Source of the DNA: Triticum aestivum
Taxonomy: Eukaryota > Streptophyta > Magnoliopsida > Poales > Poaceae
Length of the DNA: 64,000 nt
Direction: 5' to 3'
Assembly: GCF_018294505.1 (NCBI RefSeq)
Contig: NC_057813.1
Coordinates: 321,639,955-321,703,954 of the forward strand
Part shown: positions 47,801 to 57,215 of the stretch, piece after piece
Position numbering within the stretch: position 1 is the stretch's first letter
Layout: each line of letters begins with the position of its first letter
Translations under genes and position numbers: made by a program
Notes under the pieces: generated by a model
Seen by the model: the letters and a program-made list of their open reading frames with translations, nothing else
Told to the model about the DNA's origin: nothing
Databases searched by the model: none

Positions 47801-48740
47801 GACTGTACGTCAATGATGACAACTTCATGATGCCATCTGTAGGGACTGCATCTTCAAGGCCTCAAGACTTCAAGACTCGAGACAAGATTTCAATATACCT
47901 CTAGGTGGAGAATGGTTAAGAAGGGTACATGGTGCGCCCAGTACTCAGTGATTCCGAAGAAGCACTGTGATATCATGCGGAAAGCTCCACCCAGACTCAG
48001 AGAGACGGAAGAATACTTCATGCCCGGAAGCTTACCTGTGCAACCGCAAGTTACTATGGGCTCTGGCTTGGTTAACCCTAGTGGTGACGCTGGCTGGGAC
48101 GGCACCTGCAGATGTAAAACTATTGTAGGATTGGATGGGCATCGGATAGTGGTCAGAGGAACTCTTTGGAAGACCATGTTCCGGTCGTCTTGTTCTCAAA
48201 CATCATGAAGCGCGAGAACGTAAAAAGAGGGATCGAATCTTGCGGGTAAAGTGTACAAACCTCTGCAGAGGGGTAACACCTAATTGATTAGCCGTGTCAG
48301 ATATTTTGTGCCTCTGGACACGGATCTGTCTCGGAACTCTTAACACCGGACTGATAAACTTAATTATGGGCAACTTATGATGATTTGGGCTACGAGACAT
48401 CGGTTGGCGGAACCATGTCATAGTAGAGAACTCTGTAGTACATACTCTTGTTATTCCTTTGATGTAGGGAAAATAAAACTAGCTTTTACGCAAACAAACC
48501 TTAGATACAGAGCCACAAAGCCATATTGCATATAGAATAGTTTTATCATCTGTTTTTCTTACAGTGATCTTGCCAGTGCATTCAATGTACTAACTTGTAC
48601 GGCTGCAACGTCTCATGTTGCAGGATTATTCCTACGACGAGTGAGTTTTGATATTGGGTTACGGTTTACATTCAACCTGCTCATGGCCTTGATGGGACTC
48701 CACAACCGATTGTTTGTTTCTGCTAAGACTTATGAGGTAT
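44808..48740 (+). repeat. Long LTR, start defined, end approximate
   Basis: It starts TGTAACATCCCAAAATTC. A/T-rich first part (44808-45680), then a G/C-rich promoter/leader block (45690-46400) with TATA box CCTATATATACCCC at 45963. An intron-like donor (GTGGTATGCTTCC near 46395) follows, with a long T-rich stretch (46400-47480) and plain sequence to about 48740. I could not find a matching CA end or a second copy, so the right boundary is a guess. Confidence 0.5.
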
Positions 48741-49194
48741 ATATATCAGTTTTACATTTTTATTCATGTGATTGCACTTTGATATATAATTTTTTTGAAT
48801 ATGTACTTTATTTTTTTATACTCTAAAAGTACACAATATTACTTTGTGTACTTTATTTTTTACTTCGTAGATATAATGTATATATATGCTTTTTAAAATA
48901 AAGATATTTTATTTAAAAGTAATATATATTATTTAAAATAAAGTAAATAAAAATAACGTAAAAAAGTGAATTAAAAAATAAAGTATATTTAAATTATATA
49001 TTAAAAATAACGTAAAAAGTTAATAATATGCTTTTTTAATAAAGATACTTTACTGTAAATATGTGTTACTTTTAAATATTGTGAAAATAACATAGAAAAT
49101 ATATGTACTTCCCAAGGTGAATATTACTTTTAAATACACATTTGTTGCCTAAAAAATATTTTACATCAAGCAATACTTTATATATGAGTTTCCT
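48741..49194. other. A/T-rich segment with hairpin
   Basis: Extremely A/T-rich, with repeated AAAAATAACGTAAAAA (48951 and 49004 areas) and a perfect hairpin AAAGTACACAA / TTGTGTACTTT at 48826-48854. It may be the interior of a DNA transposon or a decayed LTR end. It separates the LTR from an accessory-gene fragment. Confidence 0.4.
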
Positions 49195-49577
49195 CACTAG
49201 GCCGCGGCTGAGGATGAGTTGTCCTTCCTCTACAAGCAGGTAGAGGACATCACCTCCCTCGTGGAGAAAGCTTCGGACGAGGCAAGACCGAGCCCGAGGA
49301 CTACAGCACACACGCTCCCAGATATTCCAGGCCCTTGAGCGAAGAGCCAACCGGACCCTAAGCAGCATCCGTGACGAGAACGTCTCCAGCCCGCTCATCG
49401 CCAATGACGCCGGCTAACTCGGTTTCTTCACCAGGGTCATGGAACGCCTTGAAGGCGGGGCAGAGAAGGCACGCCAGCTTGCCGAAGAGATGAGTCACGA
49501 CCTTGTCGCGCGTGCGTCCTCGCCCGTCTTCAGCCACCTTCTTCGCGTCGATCCTGACTTTGACTTTGAGGCTGTAC
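49195..49577 (+). pseudogene. Gypsy accessory-gene fragment (upstream part)
   Basis: After an acceptor-like CTCACTAG at 49193-49200 the frame reads AAEDELSFLYKQVEDITSLV. A frameshift near 49290 leads to RANRTLSSIRDENVSSPL, then TAA near 49412, and on through FFTRVMERLEGGAEKARQL to LLRVDPDFDFEAV at about 49572, where related sequence stops. This is the coiled-coil and C-terminal half of a PF04195-type Gypsy accessory protein, by recalled similarity. Its natural continuation (PLVTSSVAEVIRGALANW) is found at 6290-6104 on the opposite strand. Function unknown. Confidence 0.55.
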
Positions 49578-50270
49578 ACTCAAAATTTACTGCAAAAATA
49601 TCCTACATATAGGTATAACAAAAACACTACACTACTTTGAGAGATTATGCAGCAGCTCTCCTGCTGGCAAACAGGCCAATAATAGCCTATCGGCAGCAGT
49701 GGCATAGCCCACTAACCAGTAGCCCAAGAGCAGCAACTGTTACCTTGGACAGGTCAATTCGATGCTCGGGCTCAGCTGAGCCCGAAATCCCCGTCGTTGA
49801 ATGGTGCCTTGGGATGGTAGAAATGGGCTCTGACGCGACAGAGCTGATCCGCTGGAAAAGATGAATACAGAAGGTATACAAAGCGCTACTGTGGTCGCTG
49901 GTGGGCCATTTCCGTAGAAAGCTGCGTGATTCCGTGATGGGGTGTTCCTGAGCCACGGCCCTGAACGTGCAAAATTTACTGAGCTCGACGGACGCTGTGC
50001 TGCATGCACATGCGTGGGGTCCGCCCTCAATATTTTGTCACTGTTGGTGATGGTTGCACGCCAACGTCTTTGGCATAAAAAAACATGCCAGGGATGGAAG
50101 GCGAATATTCCAGCTATCGGGGAAGTGTTTCACGGGATGAATGAACTAGCTCTGGGATGTAATACACCCTAAAAAAAGGGTTTTCTGCCTTTTACCTGCT
50201 GGAACTTTTTTTTCCCGCGGTAGTTGTACCAATCAATCCCGGAGGACCCCCCCAAAAAACCCAGAGGAGA
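49578..50270. other. Unassigned DNA
   Basis: About 690 bases of mixed composition. No open frame stands out, no termini are recognised, and there is no similarity to other parts of the window. It could be the left part of an insertion into the accessory gene that ends at 49577. Confidence 0.4.
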
Positions 50271-50535
50271 TACTCTCTTCATATTTATTTAGTCCGTGTA
50301 TTAGCTTCCGTCAAAGTCAAGCTTTGTAAACTTTGATAAAGTTTATAAACAAAAATATTAACCTATACAATAACAAATCAACACCATTAAATTTATTATT
50401 GAATTTATTTTCACGTCATATAGATTTTTTATAATAAATTTTTATATTGTTTTCTATAAACTTGGTCAAACTTTACTAAGTTTGACTTCAGTCAACTCTA
50501 ATATGCAGAGTAAATAGAAACGGAGGGAGGGAGTA
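50271..50535. mobile_element. Stowaway-type MITE, 265 bp including TA duplications
   Basis: TA at 50271-50272 and 50534-50535. The right end reads AAACGGAGGGAGGGAG, the mirror of the classical Stowaway CTCCCTCCGTTT; the left end CTCTCTTCATATTTATT is a mutated partner. Subterminal arms also pair (GTCAAAGT..AAGTTTGAC). Interior A/T-rich and non-coding. It depends on a Mariner transposase supplied elsewhere. Confidence 0.8.
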
Positions 50536-50602
50536 CCAATCAATCCTTCTGTACACATAAAATGGCTTTTGTTTCATAGCCCGACAGTTCTGTGTGCTAT
50601 TT

Positions 50603-50618
50603 GGGGGGGGGGGGGGGG
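50603..50618. repeat. Poly-G run, 16 bases
   Basis: Uninterrupted G16. Such runs are prone to sequencing and replication slippage, so the length is uncertain. Confidence 0.9.
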
Positions 50619-50677
50619 TGTTCAACAACCGAATGGGCTTTCGAAGTAGTTAGGCGAGCTGCCCAGGAGAACCAACG

Positions 50678-51074
50678 TTTGGAGCTCGGCCTCCATGGAG
50701 GCCGATTTGTTTGGGAAAAAAAAACCATACCTTTTGGTTTAAATAACTAAAAAAATTACAGGTATACAAGGATGTGATGTGTATGTGTGTGCAAAAATTC
50801 AGAATGGAATACTTTGAGATGCGATCGGTGCAAAAAGAACTAATTCATGGACTTTTGATATGAATAATATCATGTGTTGAAAAGCCACATATTTGTCTTT
50901 TTTGCAGAGCCCTCATTTCAAAGTATTTCGTCCTGAAAATTTACACACACGTGCGTTATGCCTTCATGTATGTTTGTATTTTTTTCAGATTTTTTTAAAT
51001 GTAAAACTATGAATTTTGTTCAATTTTAAATATTTCAAAAATTGGCCTCCATGCATGGTGGCCGAGCTCCAAAA
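50678..51074. mobile_element. MITE-like element with about 28-bp terminal inverted repeats
   Basis: The left end TTTGGAGCTCGGCCTCCATG pairs with the right end CATGGTGGCCGAGCTCCAAAA with few mismatches. The interior (about 340 bp) is A/T-rich and non-coding. A clear target duplication is not seen, so the superfamily (Mutator-like or other) is left open. Confidence 0.65.
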
Positions 51075-52109
51075 GCAATTTTTGCTATGAAGAAGATGCA
51101 CCAGAATTGGCGGGAGGCATGAAAGCACTAATCATTGGGGGTTGCCACCTGGCCCTGGAGGTAATTGGTTGCACCAATCGTTACCCAACGGAAAATTATT
51201 TTCTGAATTTTTACTGAATGTGTTGCCCTTGCATGTTTGTGCAGGCGTGGTATTTCGATTGGATGGACTTTGGAAGATCAGAGTGTGGTCTCACAAATCT
51301 CTCATCAGTCCCCACTGTGATGGCGTTCTCCGGGCCAACGTTGGCGAGCGTTGCTGGCCGGGCGTCCAAGTTTAGGAAGGCACATGAATATATCTGAACC
51401 GTGAGAAAACACCTGATCCAGCTAAGGTGTGATAAGCCTGCCCCATTAATGAGTCGCTGGCCCACTCCTTTTCCCCCTCTCAATACCAAGCATATACGAC
51501 TGGGAATACCACTTATGGCACAGATCCACACGTGTCTGGATGGCAGGGATATCAGGAGCAACTGAGACTAGGCTCAGATTCAAATTTTCGTGTTACCTCT
51601 CACTCCTCAAAAGAAAAAAGCAACATTACCTCTCCACTCAAAAAACAAAAAACAATGTTACCTCTGCCCTCACGCACACGACTACACAAGAGATGCTCGG
51701 CAGCTCAACTCAATCCACCCCTAAAACAAGCTCAGCTCAGTCCAAATGCCCCTAAAAAACTCATTCCAAAATCACCAAATCCACGAGCACGGCGGCACGA
51801 CACTCTGACCTCTACGCGGGAGTGTGGCTGTGCCAATTTAGAGCTCGACCAAGCCGCTAGCACCGGACGCGGACAGGATGGAGCCCCCCATGGTCAAGGC
51901 ATGCAGTGGCATGCCCGCCCCCGTCAGTGGGGATGGAACAACAACACAGGCGGGTCAAATGCAGGGGATGAGCGGCACAGTGGCCGCCGACAATGTCGTT
52001 GACGTGGGGCAGGGGAATCCCCTCCGGCTGCCAACAATCTCAATCTCCAACTCTGAGCCTAAGGTCAATCCACTCCAAAGTTCCAATATGAAATTCCATT
52101 TGTTTGACA
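51075..52109. other. Unassigned DNA
   Basis: About 1 kb with several medium open frames that overlap on both strands (for example 51532-52002) and no recognisable domain. A TTTGTGCAGGCG acceptor-like site at about 51236 is the only gene-like signal. I cannot support a gene here. Confidence 0.4.
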
Positions 52110-52189
52110 TGTACTTCCTTCGTTTCTAAATATAACTTGAATTCCGTGGGCCAATGGACTTCTCTATCGGGGTGGCCTTCGTTTCTAAA
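52110..52189. other. Rearrangement junction with partial MITE end and filler
   Basis: TACTTCCTTCGTTTCTAAAT (52112-52131) resembles a lone Stowaway-type terminus. A 15-base copy of it (CCTTCGTTTCTAAAT) recurs at 52176-52190, directly at the break in the Fatima-like integrase. GAATTC lies between them at 52139-52144. The repeated word looks like filler DNA from break repair. Confidence 0.5.
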
Positions 52190-53314
52190 TGCGGAACGGG
52201 CCTTCGCGACGTCGCGCTCCTCCTCCAGGGCATCTAAGCTATCATGTCGATCCAGCTCGGCCTCTCTCTCTTCATACATGCGCACTCGAGGTGAGTCATG
52301 AATAATCTTGCAGGGTAACACAGCCTCTGCGCCGTACACCATGAAAAAAGGTGTAAATCCGGTAGAACGATTGGCCGTAGTCCGCAACCCCCATAGTACG
52401 GAGTCGAGATCCTCGACCCAGTGCTTGTCGGGTTCTTTCAAAGATCGTACTAACCTGGGTTTTAATGCCGCTCATAATAATATCATTGACGCGTTCGACC
52501 TGACCGTTGGTTTGTGGGTGGTAGACAGAAACATAGTCGAGCTTGATGCCCAGATTGGCACACCGGGCCTTCAACTGATCGGCTGTAAATTGGAGCCGTT
52601 GTCGGTGACGATGTTGTGTGGAACACCATAACGGTGCACAACGCCAGATATAAAGTCTATCACTGGCCCGGCTTTGGCCGTTTTAACTGGTTTGGCCTCT
52701 ATCCATTTGGTGAATTTATCCACCATGACCAACATATATTTTTTCTTATGGCTTCCTCCTTTAAGGGGCCCGACCATATCAAGCCCCCAGACCGCAAAAG
52801 GCCAAGTGATGGGGATTGTTTGTAGAGCGATGGGTGGCATATTGCTTTGGTTGGCGAAAAGCTGGCATCCGACGCAATGTTTAACAAGGTCCTGTGCGTC
52901 TGCTCGGGCCGTCGGCCAATAGAAACCTGTACGGAAGGCCTTGCTTACAAGGGCCCAAGCCGCAGCGTGGTAACCGCCGAGACCGGCGTGTATTTCAGCC
53001 AAGAGCCGCCGCCCTTCTTCCTCGGAGATACATCTTTGAAGTACTCCGGTAACGCTTTTCTTATAGAGTTCTCCCTCGTGAACCTTGTAGGCTTTAGAGC
53101 GTCGCACGATGCAGCGTGCCTCATTCTGATCCTCAGGAAGCTCTCGCATATTAAGGTAGGCCAAGAAGGGTTCGGTCCATGGGGCGATGACTGCCATGAT
53201 GAGATTGGCCGACGAGGTAATTTGGGTGGCTGAGCCCCCGATGATGTCGGTGTGTTCGGACTCTGGGGTTGTATTCGGATCCGGATTGGTATTGCCACTC
53301 TCCCCTTGGCACAC
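52190..53314 (-). pseudogene. Fatima-like integrase, 3'-truncated
   Basis: The zinc domain HAGLGGYH...CVGC is at about 53000-52870. Catalytic D appears in WGLDMVGPL, the second D in VTDNGSN, and the E in HPQTNGQVERVN (about 52510), so the DDE set can be read although a frameshift lies near 52571 and another near 52440. The following segment (52441-52190) reads VEDLDSVLWGLRTTANRSTG through ERDVAKARSAF, then leaves the family consensus. The GPY/F tail is absent here. Integrase joins element cDNA to host DNA in the nucleus; this copy cannot. Confidence 0.85.
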
Positions 53315-53943
53315 TACGGATGGCTAAAAAGCCTTTCCAGAAAGATGTTATGTGGGACGGGGTCGTGCTTAGCGCCGATGCGGGCAAGGACATCCGCTGC
53401 TTGATTGCTTTCTCGAGCCACATGGTGAAACTCGAGCCCCTCAAACCGAGCCGACATTTTGAGAACGGCGTTACGGTAAGCCGCCATCTTCGGATCTTTG
53501 GCATCGAAATATCCATTTATTTGAGATATTGCGAGGTTTGAATCCCCGCGCACTTCCAGGCATTGTATGCCCATGGAGACGGCCATCGGAAGACCATGCA
53601 ATAAGGCTTCGTATTCGACTGCATTGTTGGAGTCCGTGAATAATGTTTGTAGGACGTACTAAATAGTGTCTCCAGTTGGGGATGTTAGGATGACGCCTGC
53701 CCCTAGGCCTGCCAGCATTTTGGAGCCGTCAAAGTGCATGATCCAGTTGGAATATGTGTCGTACTCTTTAGGGAGTTCGGCCTGTGTCCATTCAGCGATG
53801 AAGTCGGCCAATACCTGGGATTTAATGACCCTGCACAGTTTGTATGATATGTTGAATGGGAGGAGCTCAATGGCCCACTTGGCAATCCGGCCCGTAGCAT
53901 CACGGTTGTTTATTATGTCGTTGAGAGGTACTTCGGAGGCCAC
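53314..53943 (-). pseudogene. Fatima-like RNase H
   Basis: Reads IMHFDGSKMLAGLGAGVILT, then after a TAG near 53660 EYEALLHGLPMAVSMGI, VRGDSNLAISQINGYFD and HHVARESNQAADVLARIG. The acidic residues of FDGS, EYEAL, GDSN and the last conserved position (NQAAD) are all present. It would remove the RNA strand during reverse transcription. Inactivated by the stop. Confidence 0.85.
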
Positions 53944-53955
53944 CGTCGTTGAGCA

Positions 53956-54800
53956 CTATTGAAAGTAGTGTCGTAGCTTCCGGGATGCCATGAAGACCGC
54001 GTATGCTATTTTTTGGTAATGTGGGTACCGGGATTTGCATGGTGTGAGGATGGTGGATACATAGTATACCGGCTTCTGGAGCAGGAATTTGTGTCCATAC
54101 TCCTCTCGTTCGACAACAAGCACCGCACTTACGACCTGGTGTGTGGCCGATATGTATAATAACATGGGTTCACCGATGTTTGGCGCGTCTAGGATTGGGT
54201 TTCTTGCTAGAAGGGATTTTATTTCTTCCAACCCGGCCGTTGTCGCGTCCTTCCACTCGAAGTGATCGGTGCGTCGGAGAAGGCGATAGAGCGGCAATGC
54301 CTTTTCTCCTAGTCTGGAGATAAAGCGGCTTAAAGCTGCCACACATCCGGATAATTTTTGGACCTGTTTAAGGTCTGTTGGGGTAGCCAACTATGACAAA
54401 TCTTGGATTTTAGCTGAGTTTGCCTCAATTCCTCTATTGAAATTGATGAAGCCCAGAAGTTTTCCTGCGGGAACGCCGAAAACACACTTTTCCGGATTGA
54501 GCTTGATGTCATATGTTCGGAGGTTGTCGAATGTGAGATGTAGATCATCTATTAAGGACTCAACGTGCCTAGTTTTGATGACTACGTCATCCATGTATGC
54601 TTTAACTGTCTTGCCGATTTGTTTCTCCAGGCATGTTTGAATCATGCGTTGATAGGTGGCACCGGCATTTTTGAGCCCGAAAGGCATAATGTTGAAGCAG
54701 AAAGGCCCGTATGGGGTGATAAATGCCGTTGCGGCTTGATCGGACTCCTTCATCTTGATTTGATGGTATCCGGAGTATGCGTCGAGGAAACACAGTCAGT
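53956..54800 (-). pseudogene. Fatima-like reverse transcriptase, C-terminal palm and connection
   Basis: The catalytic AYMDDVVIKT lies at about 54598-54570 in a frame 54753-54391 beginning MKESDQAATAFITPYGPF. After a stop (54388-54390) the connection continues as FISRLGEKALPLYRLL and PVYYVSTILTPCKSRYPHYQK to 53956. Apart from single stops at each joint the domain is well preserved compared with the Gypsy at 1-2777. Confidence 0.88.
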
Positions 54801-55707
54801 CGTGTCCTGTGGTAGCATCGATGATCTGATCAATGCAGGGGAGGGGAAAAGGACCCTTAGGGCAAGCTTCGTTGAGGTCTTTGAAATCGACGCATAGGCG
54901 CCATGATTTATCCTTCTTTGGTACCATCACCAGATTTGCTAGCCAGTCCAGGTGTTTTATCTCTCTGATGAATCTGGCCTCAAGTAACTTGGCTAGCTCC
55001 TCTCCCATGGCTTGTCGTTTGGGTTCGGAAAAGCGCCGCAATGTTTTCTTGACCGGCTTGTATCCCTTCAATATGTTTAGGCTATGTTCGGCCAGCCTGC
55101 GTGGGATTCCTGGCATATCAGAAGGGTGCCAGGCAAATATGTCCCAGTTTTCGCGTAGGAACGCCTGCAGTGCAGTGTCGACCGTGGGGTCCAGCTGTGC
55201 CCCGATGGATGCTGTCTTCGTGGAGTCCGTTGGGTGGACCTGGAATTTGACTATTTCCTCTGTTGGTTTGAAGGAGGTGGATTTGGATCGCTTATCAAGT
55301 ATCACGTTGTCCCTATCCACCATGGAGCGCAATGCAGTTAATTCTTCGGCAACGAGGGCTTCATACAATGCCTCGAGGGCCAAGGCGGCGCTTTTCTTTT
55401 CGATGCGGAGTGCTATGTCCGGATCACTGGCAAGAGTGATGATTCCATTGGGCCCGGGCATCTTGAGCTTCATGTACCCATAATGGGGTATACCTTGGAA
55501 GCTTGCGAATGTGTCTCGCCCTAAAAGAGCGTGATGTCCACTGGTAAAAGGGGCCACTTGAAAGGTTATCTCTTCGGGCTGATAGTTCTCCGGGGTGCCG
55601 AATACCATGTCAAGTGTGATTTCTCCCGCACACCATGCCTCCTGACTGGGAATAATTCCTCGGAAGGTCGTGCTACTTTGCTCAATGCGGCTCCTGTCTA
55701 TTTCCAT
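54796..55707 (-). pseudogene. Fatima-like protease C-terminus to RT fingers
   Basis: One 303-residue frame covers EITFQVAPFTSGHHALLGRD (end of protease fold), a charged linker, HPSDMPGIPRRLAEHSLNI and the RT start WLANLVMVPKKDKSWRLC, then LNEACPKGPFPLPCIDQIID. The protease active-site Asp lies upstream of 55707 in another frame (the segment 55890-55710 reads LTKVLMDDGNRLNLIYE on the minus strand, with the DDGN active site). The frame ends at TGA near 54796. Confidence 0.85.
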
Positions 55708-55889
55708 TTTGTTGGAGTTTCCTCGTAAATGAGGTTTAGTCTGTTGCCGTCGTCCATGAGCACTTTGGTAAGCCGAATGTCGTCCACAATTGGACTGAGG
55801 ACCAGTGCGGCAGGTGCCCGGACTGTCCTGAATGTTGGTTCAACATTGGCATTGAAAGTTATGATCGTGTCGTTCCAGGGGTTTATTGC

Positions 55890-56694
55890 TGCAACTTGGT
55901 AGACTTCGGCGAGGCCCGGAGTGACCTTTTGCGCCTATTGTTTGAGGCCAAAGTCATGAAGATTGTCAGCACTTTAGGGTTGTTGTCTTTTGTGGGATGT
56001 TGCTCTGCGGTATTTTTGGTGAGGAGATCCTTGCCGCTCTTAACCACCTATCGCGGTATCCAACATACTCTAAGGCTGTGGGTTGGTATGATATCCGGTG
56101 TTGTGTGTATCTTGCATGGCCTATCGAACCATCCCTCCAGAATGGTTCCGCGCCTCATAATGGGCTTTGATTTTTTTTTGTTATTGGATCGGGCGACCGA
56201 CGAGGGTGCATCCTTTTTGTCCGGACGAGGTGTTTAGTGGAAACCGGTGGCTCCCAAGAGGTTGCCTGAGTTTTCCAGGCGCTTTCCATTGTGAAGTACT
56301 TCTGTACTATGGTTGCCAAGTCAGCGAAGTGTGATACGTGATGGTGATTGATTGCATTGAGGATTCCCTCGTCCGTGCAATTTTTCCAGAATAATGAGAT
56401 TGCGTCTTCATCGCGGCAGTCTTTGATCTTGTCCTTGACAAGGAGGAATCTGGCCCAAAAGTGATGGACCGTTTCCTGGGACTACTGTCTCATGTGGGTA
56501 AGATCACTTATATTTGGGTGGGTGGGTGGCTTTAAGTCCGAACCCTGACCCAATCTGGGATCTGGAGCTTGAGAAACTTCCGAGCTTAATAGTTTGGGAT
56601 CCGGGATATCAACCAATTTTCCAGGCCCACTGCCCGATTCTAAGTTCGGAGTATGGGGCATGCCTTCCTGCGGGTGGGTATCCGGCTCTACGAG
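55890..56694 (-). pseudogene. Fatima-like gag, C-terminal half
   Basis: On the minus strand a frame from 56694 reads acidic Pro-rich sequence, then NISDLTHMRQ, TAG (about 56485), ETVHHFWARFLLVKDKIKD and DEDAISLFWKNCTDEGIL. This is the end of the Retrotrans_gag core (the 'FWARF' helix). A Lys/Arg-rich tail follows. The N-terminal half is replaced by the inserted LTR at 56695. No zinc knuckle is seen. Confidence 0.75.
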
Positions 56695-57162
56695 TAAGGG
56701 AGTCCTGGATTAAGGGGTCCTCGAACAGCCGGACTATGTACTTGTGTCGGACTGTTGGACTATGAAGATACAAGATTGAAGACTTCGTCCCGTGTCCGGG
56801 TGGGACTCTCCTTTGCATGGAAGGCAAGCTTGGCAATTCGGATATGTAGATCTCATTCTCTGTAACCGACTCTGTGTAACCCTAGCCCCCTCCGGAGTCT
56901 ATATAAACCATAGGGTTTAGTCCGTAGGACAAGAACAATAATCATAATCATAGGCTAGCTTCTAGGGTTTAGCCTCTATGATCTCATGGTAGATCAACTC
57001 TTGTAATACTCATATCATCAAGATCAATCAAGCAGGAAGTAGGGTATTACCTCCATCGAGAGGGCCCAAACCTAGGTAAACATTGTGTCCCCTGCCTCCT
57101 GTTACCATTAGCCTTAGATGCACAGTTTGGGACCCCCTACCCGAGATCCGCCGGTTTTGACA
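56695..57162 (+). repeat. Fatima-like 5' LTR, complete (468 bp)
   Basis: Starts TAAGGGAGTCCTGG (TG mutated to TA) and ends CCGGTTTTGACA. TATA box TCTATATAAACC at about 56898. It is followed by CCGACATTGGTGTCTTCATTG, the usual leader/PBS region of this family. Confidence 0.85.
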
Positions 57163-57215
57163 CCGACATTGGTGTCTTCATTGAGAGTTCCACTGTGTCG
57201 TCACGATAAGGCTTG

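Larger units (their letters stand above)
42849..48740 (+). mobile_element. Plus-strand Gypsy remnant: multi-knuckle gag, PPT, long LTR, no pol
   Basis: A gag C-terminus with serial zinc knuckles (42849-43485) is followed by 1.3 kb non-coding, a PPT (44791-44807) and a long LTR starting TGTAACATCCC at 44808. No pol domain lies between gag and LTR, so it is either a non-autonomous family or a deletion derivative. The 5' part is cut by the Athila LTR. The 3' LTR end could not be placed and 48740 is approximate. Confidence 0.6.
52190..56694 (-). mobile_element. Fatima-like Gypsy, gag-pol part, minus strand
   Basis: From right to left on the minus strand: gag C-terminal part (56694-55890), protease (55707-55430), RT, RNase H and integrase, which breaks at about 52190 right after KARSAF. 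The 5' end is cut by a plus-strand copy of the same family at 56695. The tail it lacks is what lies at 6310-10875 in inverted orientation. Confidence 0.85.

Noticed and set aside
51236..52002. Possible host gene fragment with an acceptor-like site and the frame at 51532-52002
   Set aside because: No donor, no conserved domain, and equally long frames exist on the other strand. Support is too weak to call.
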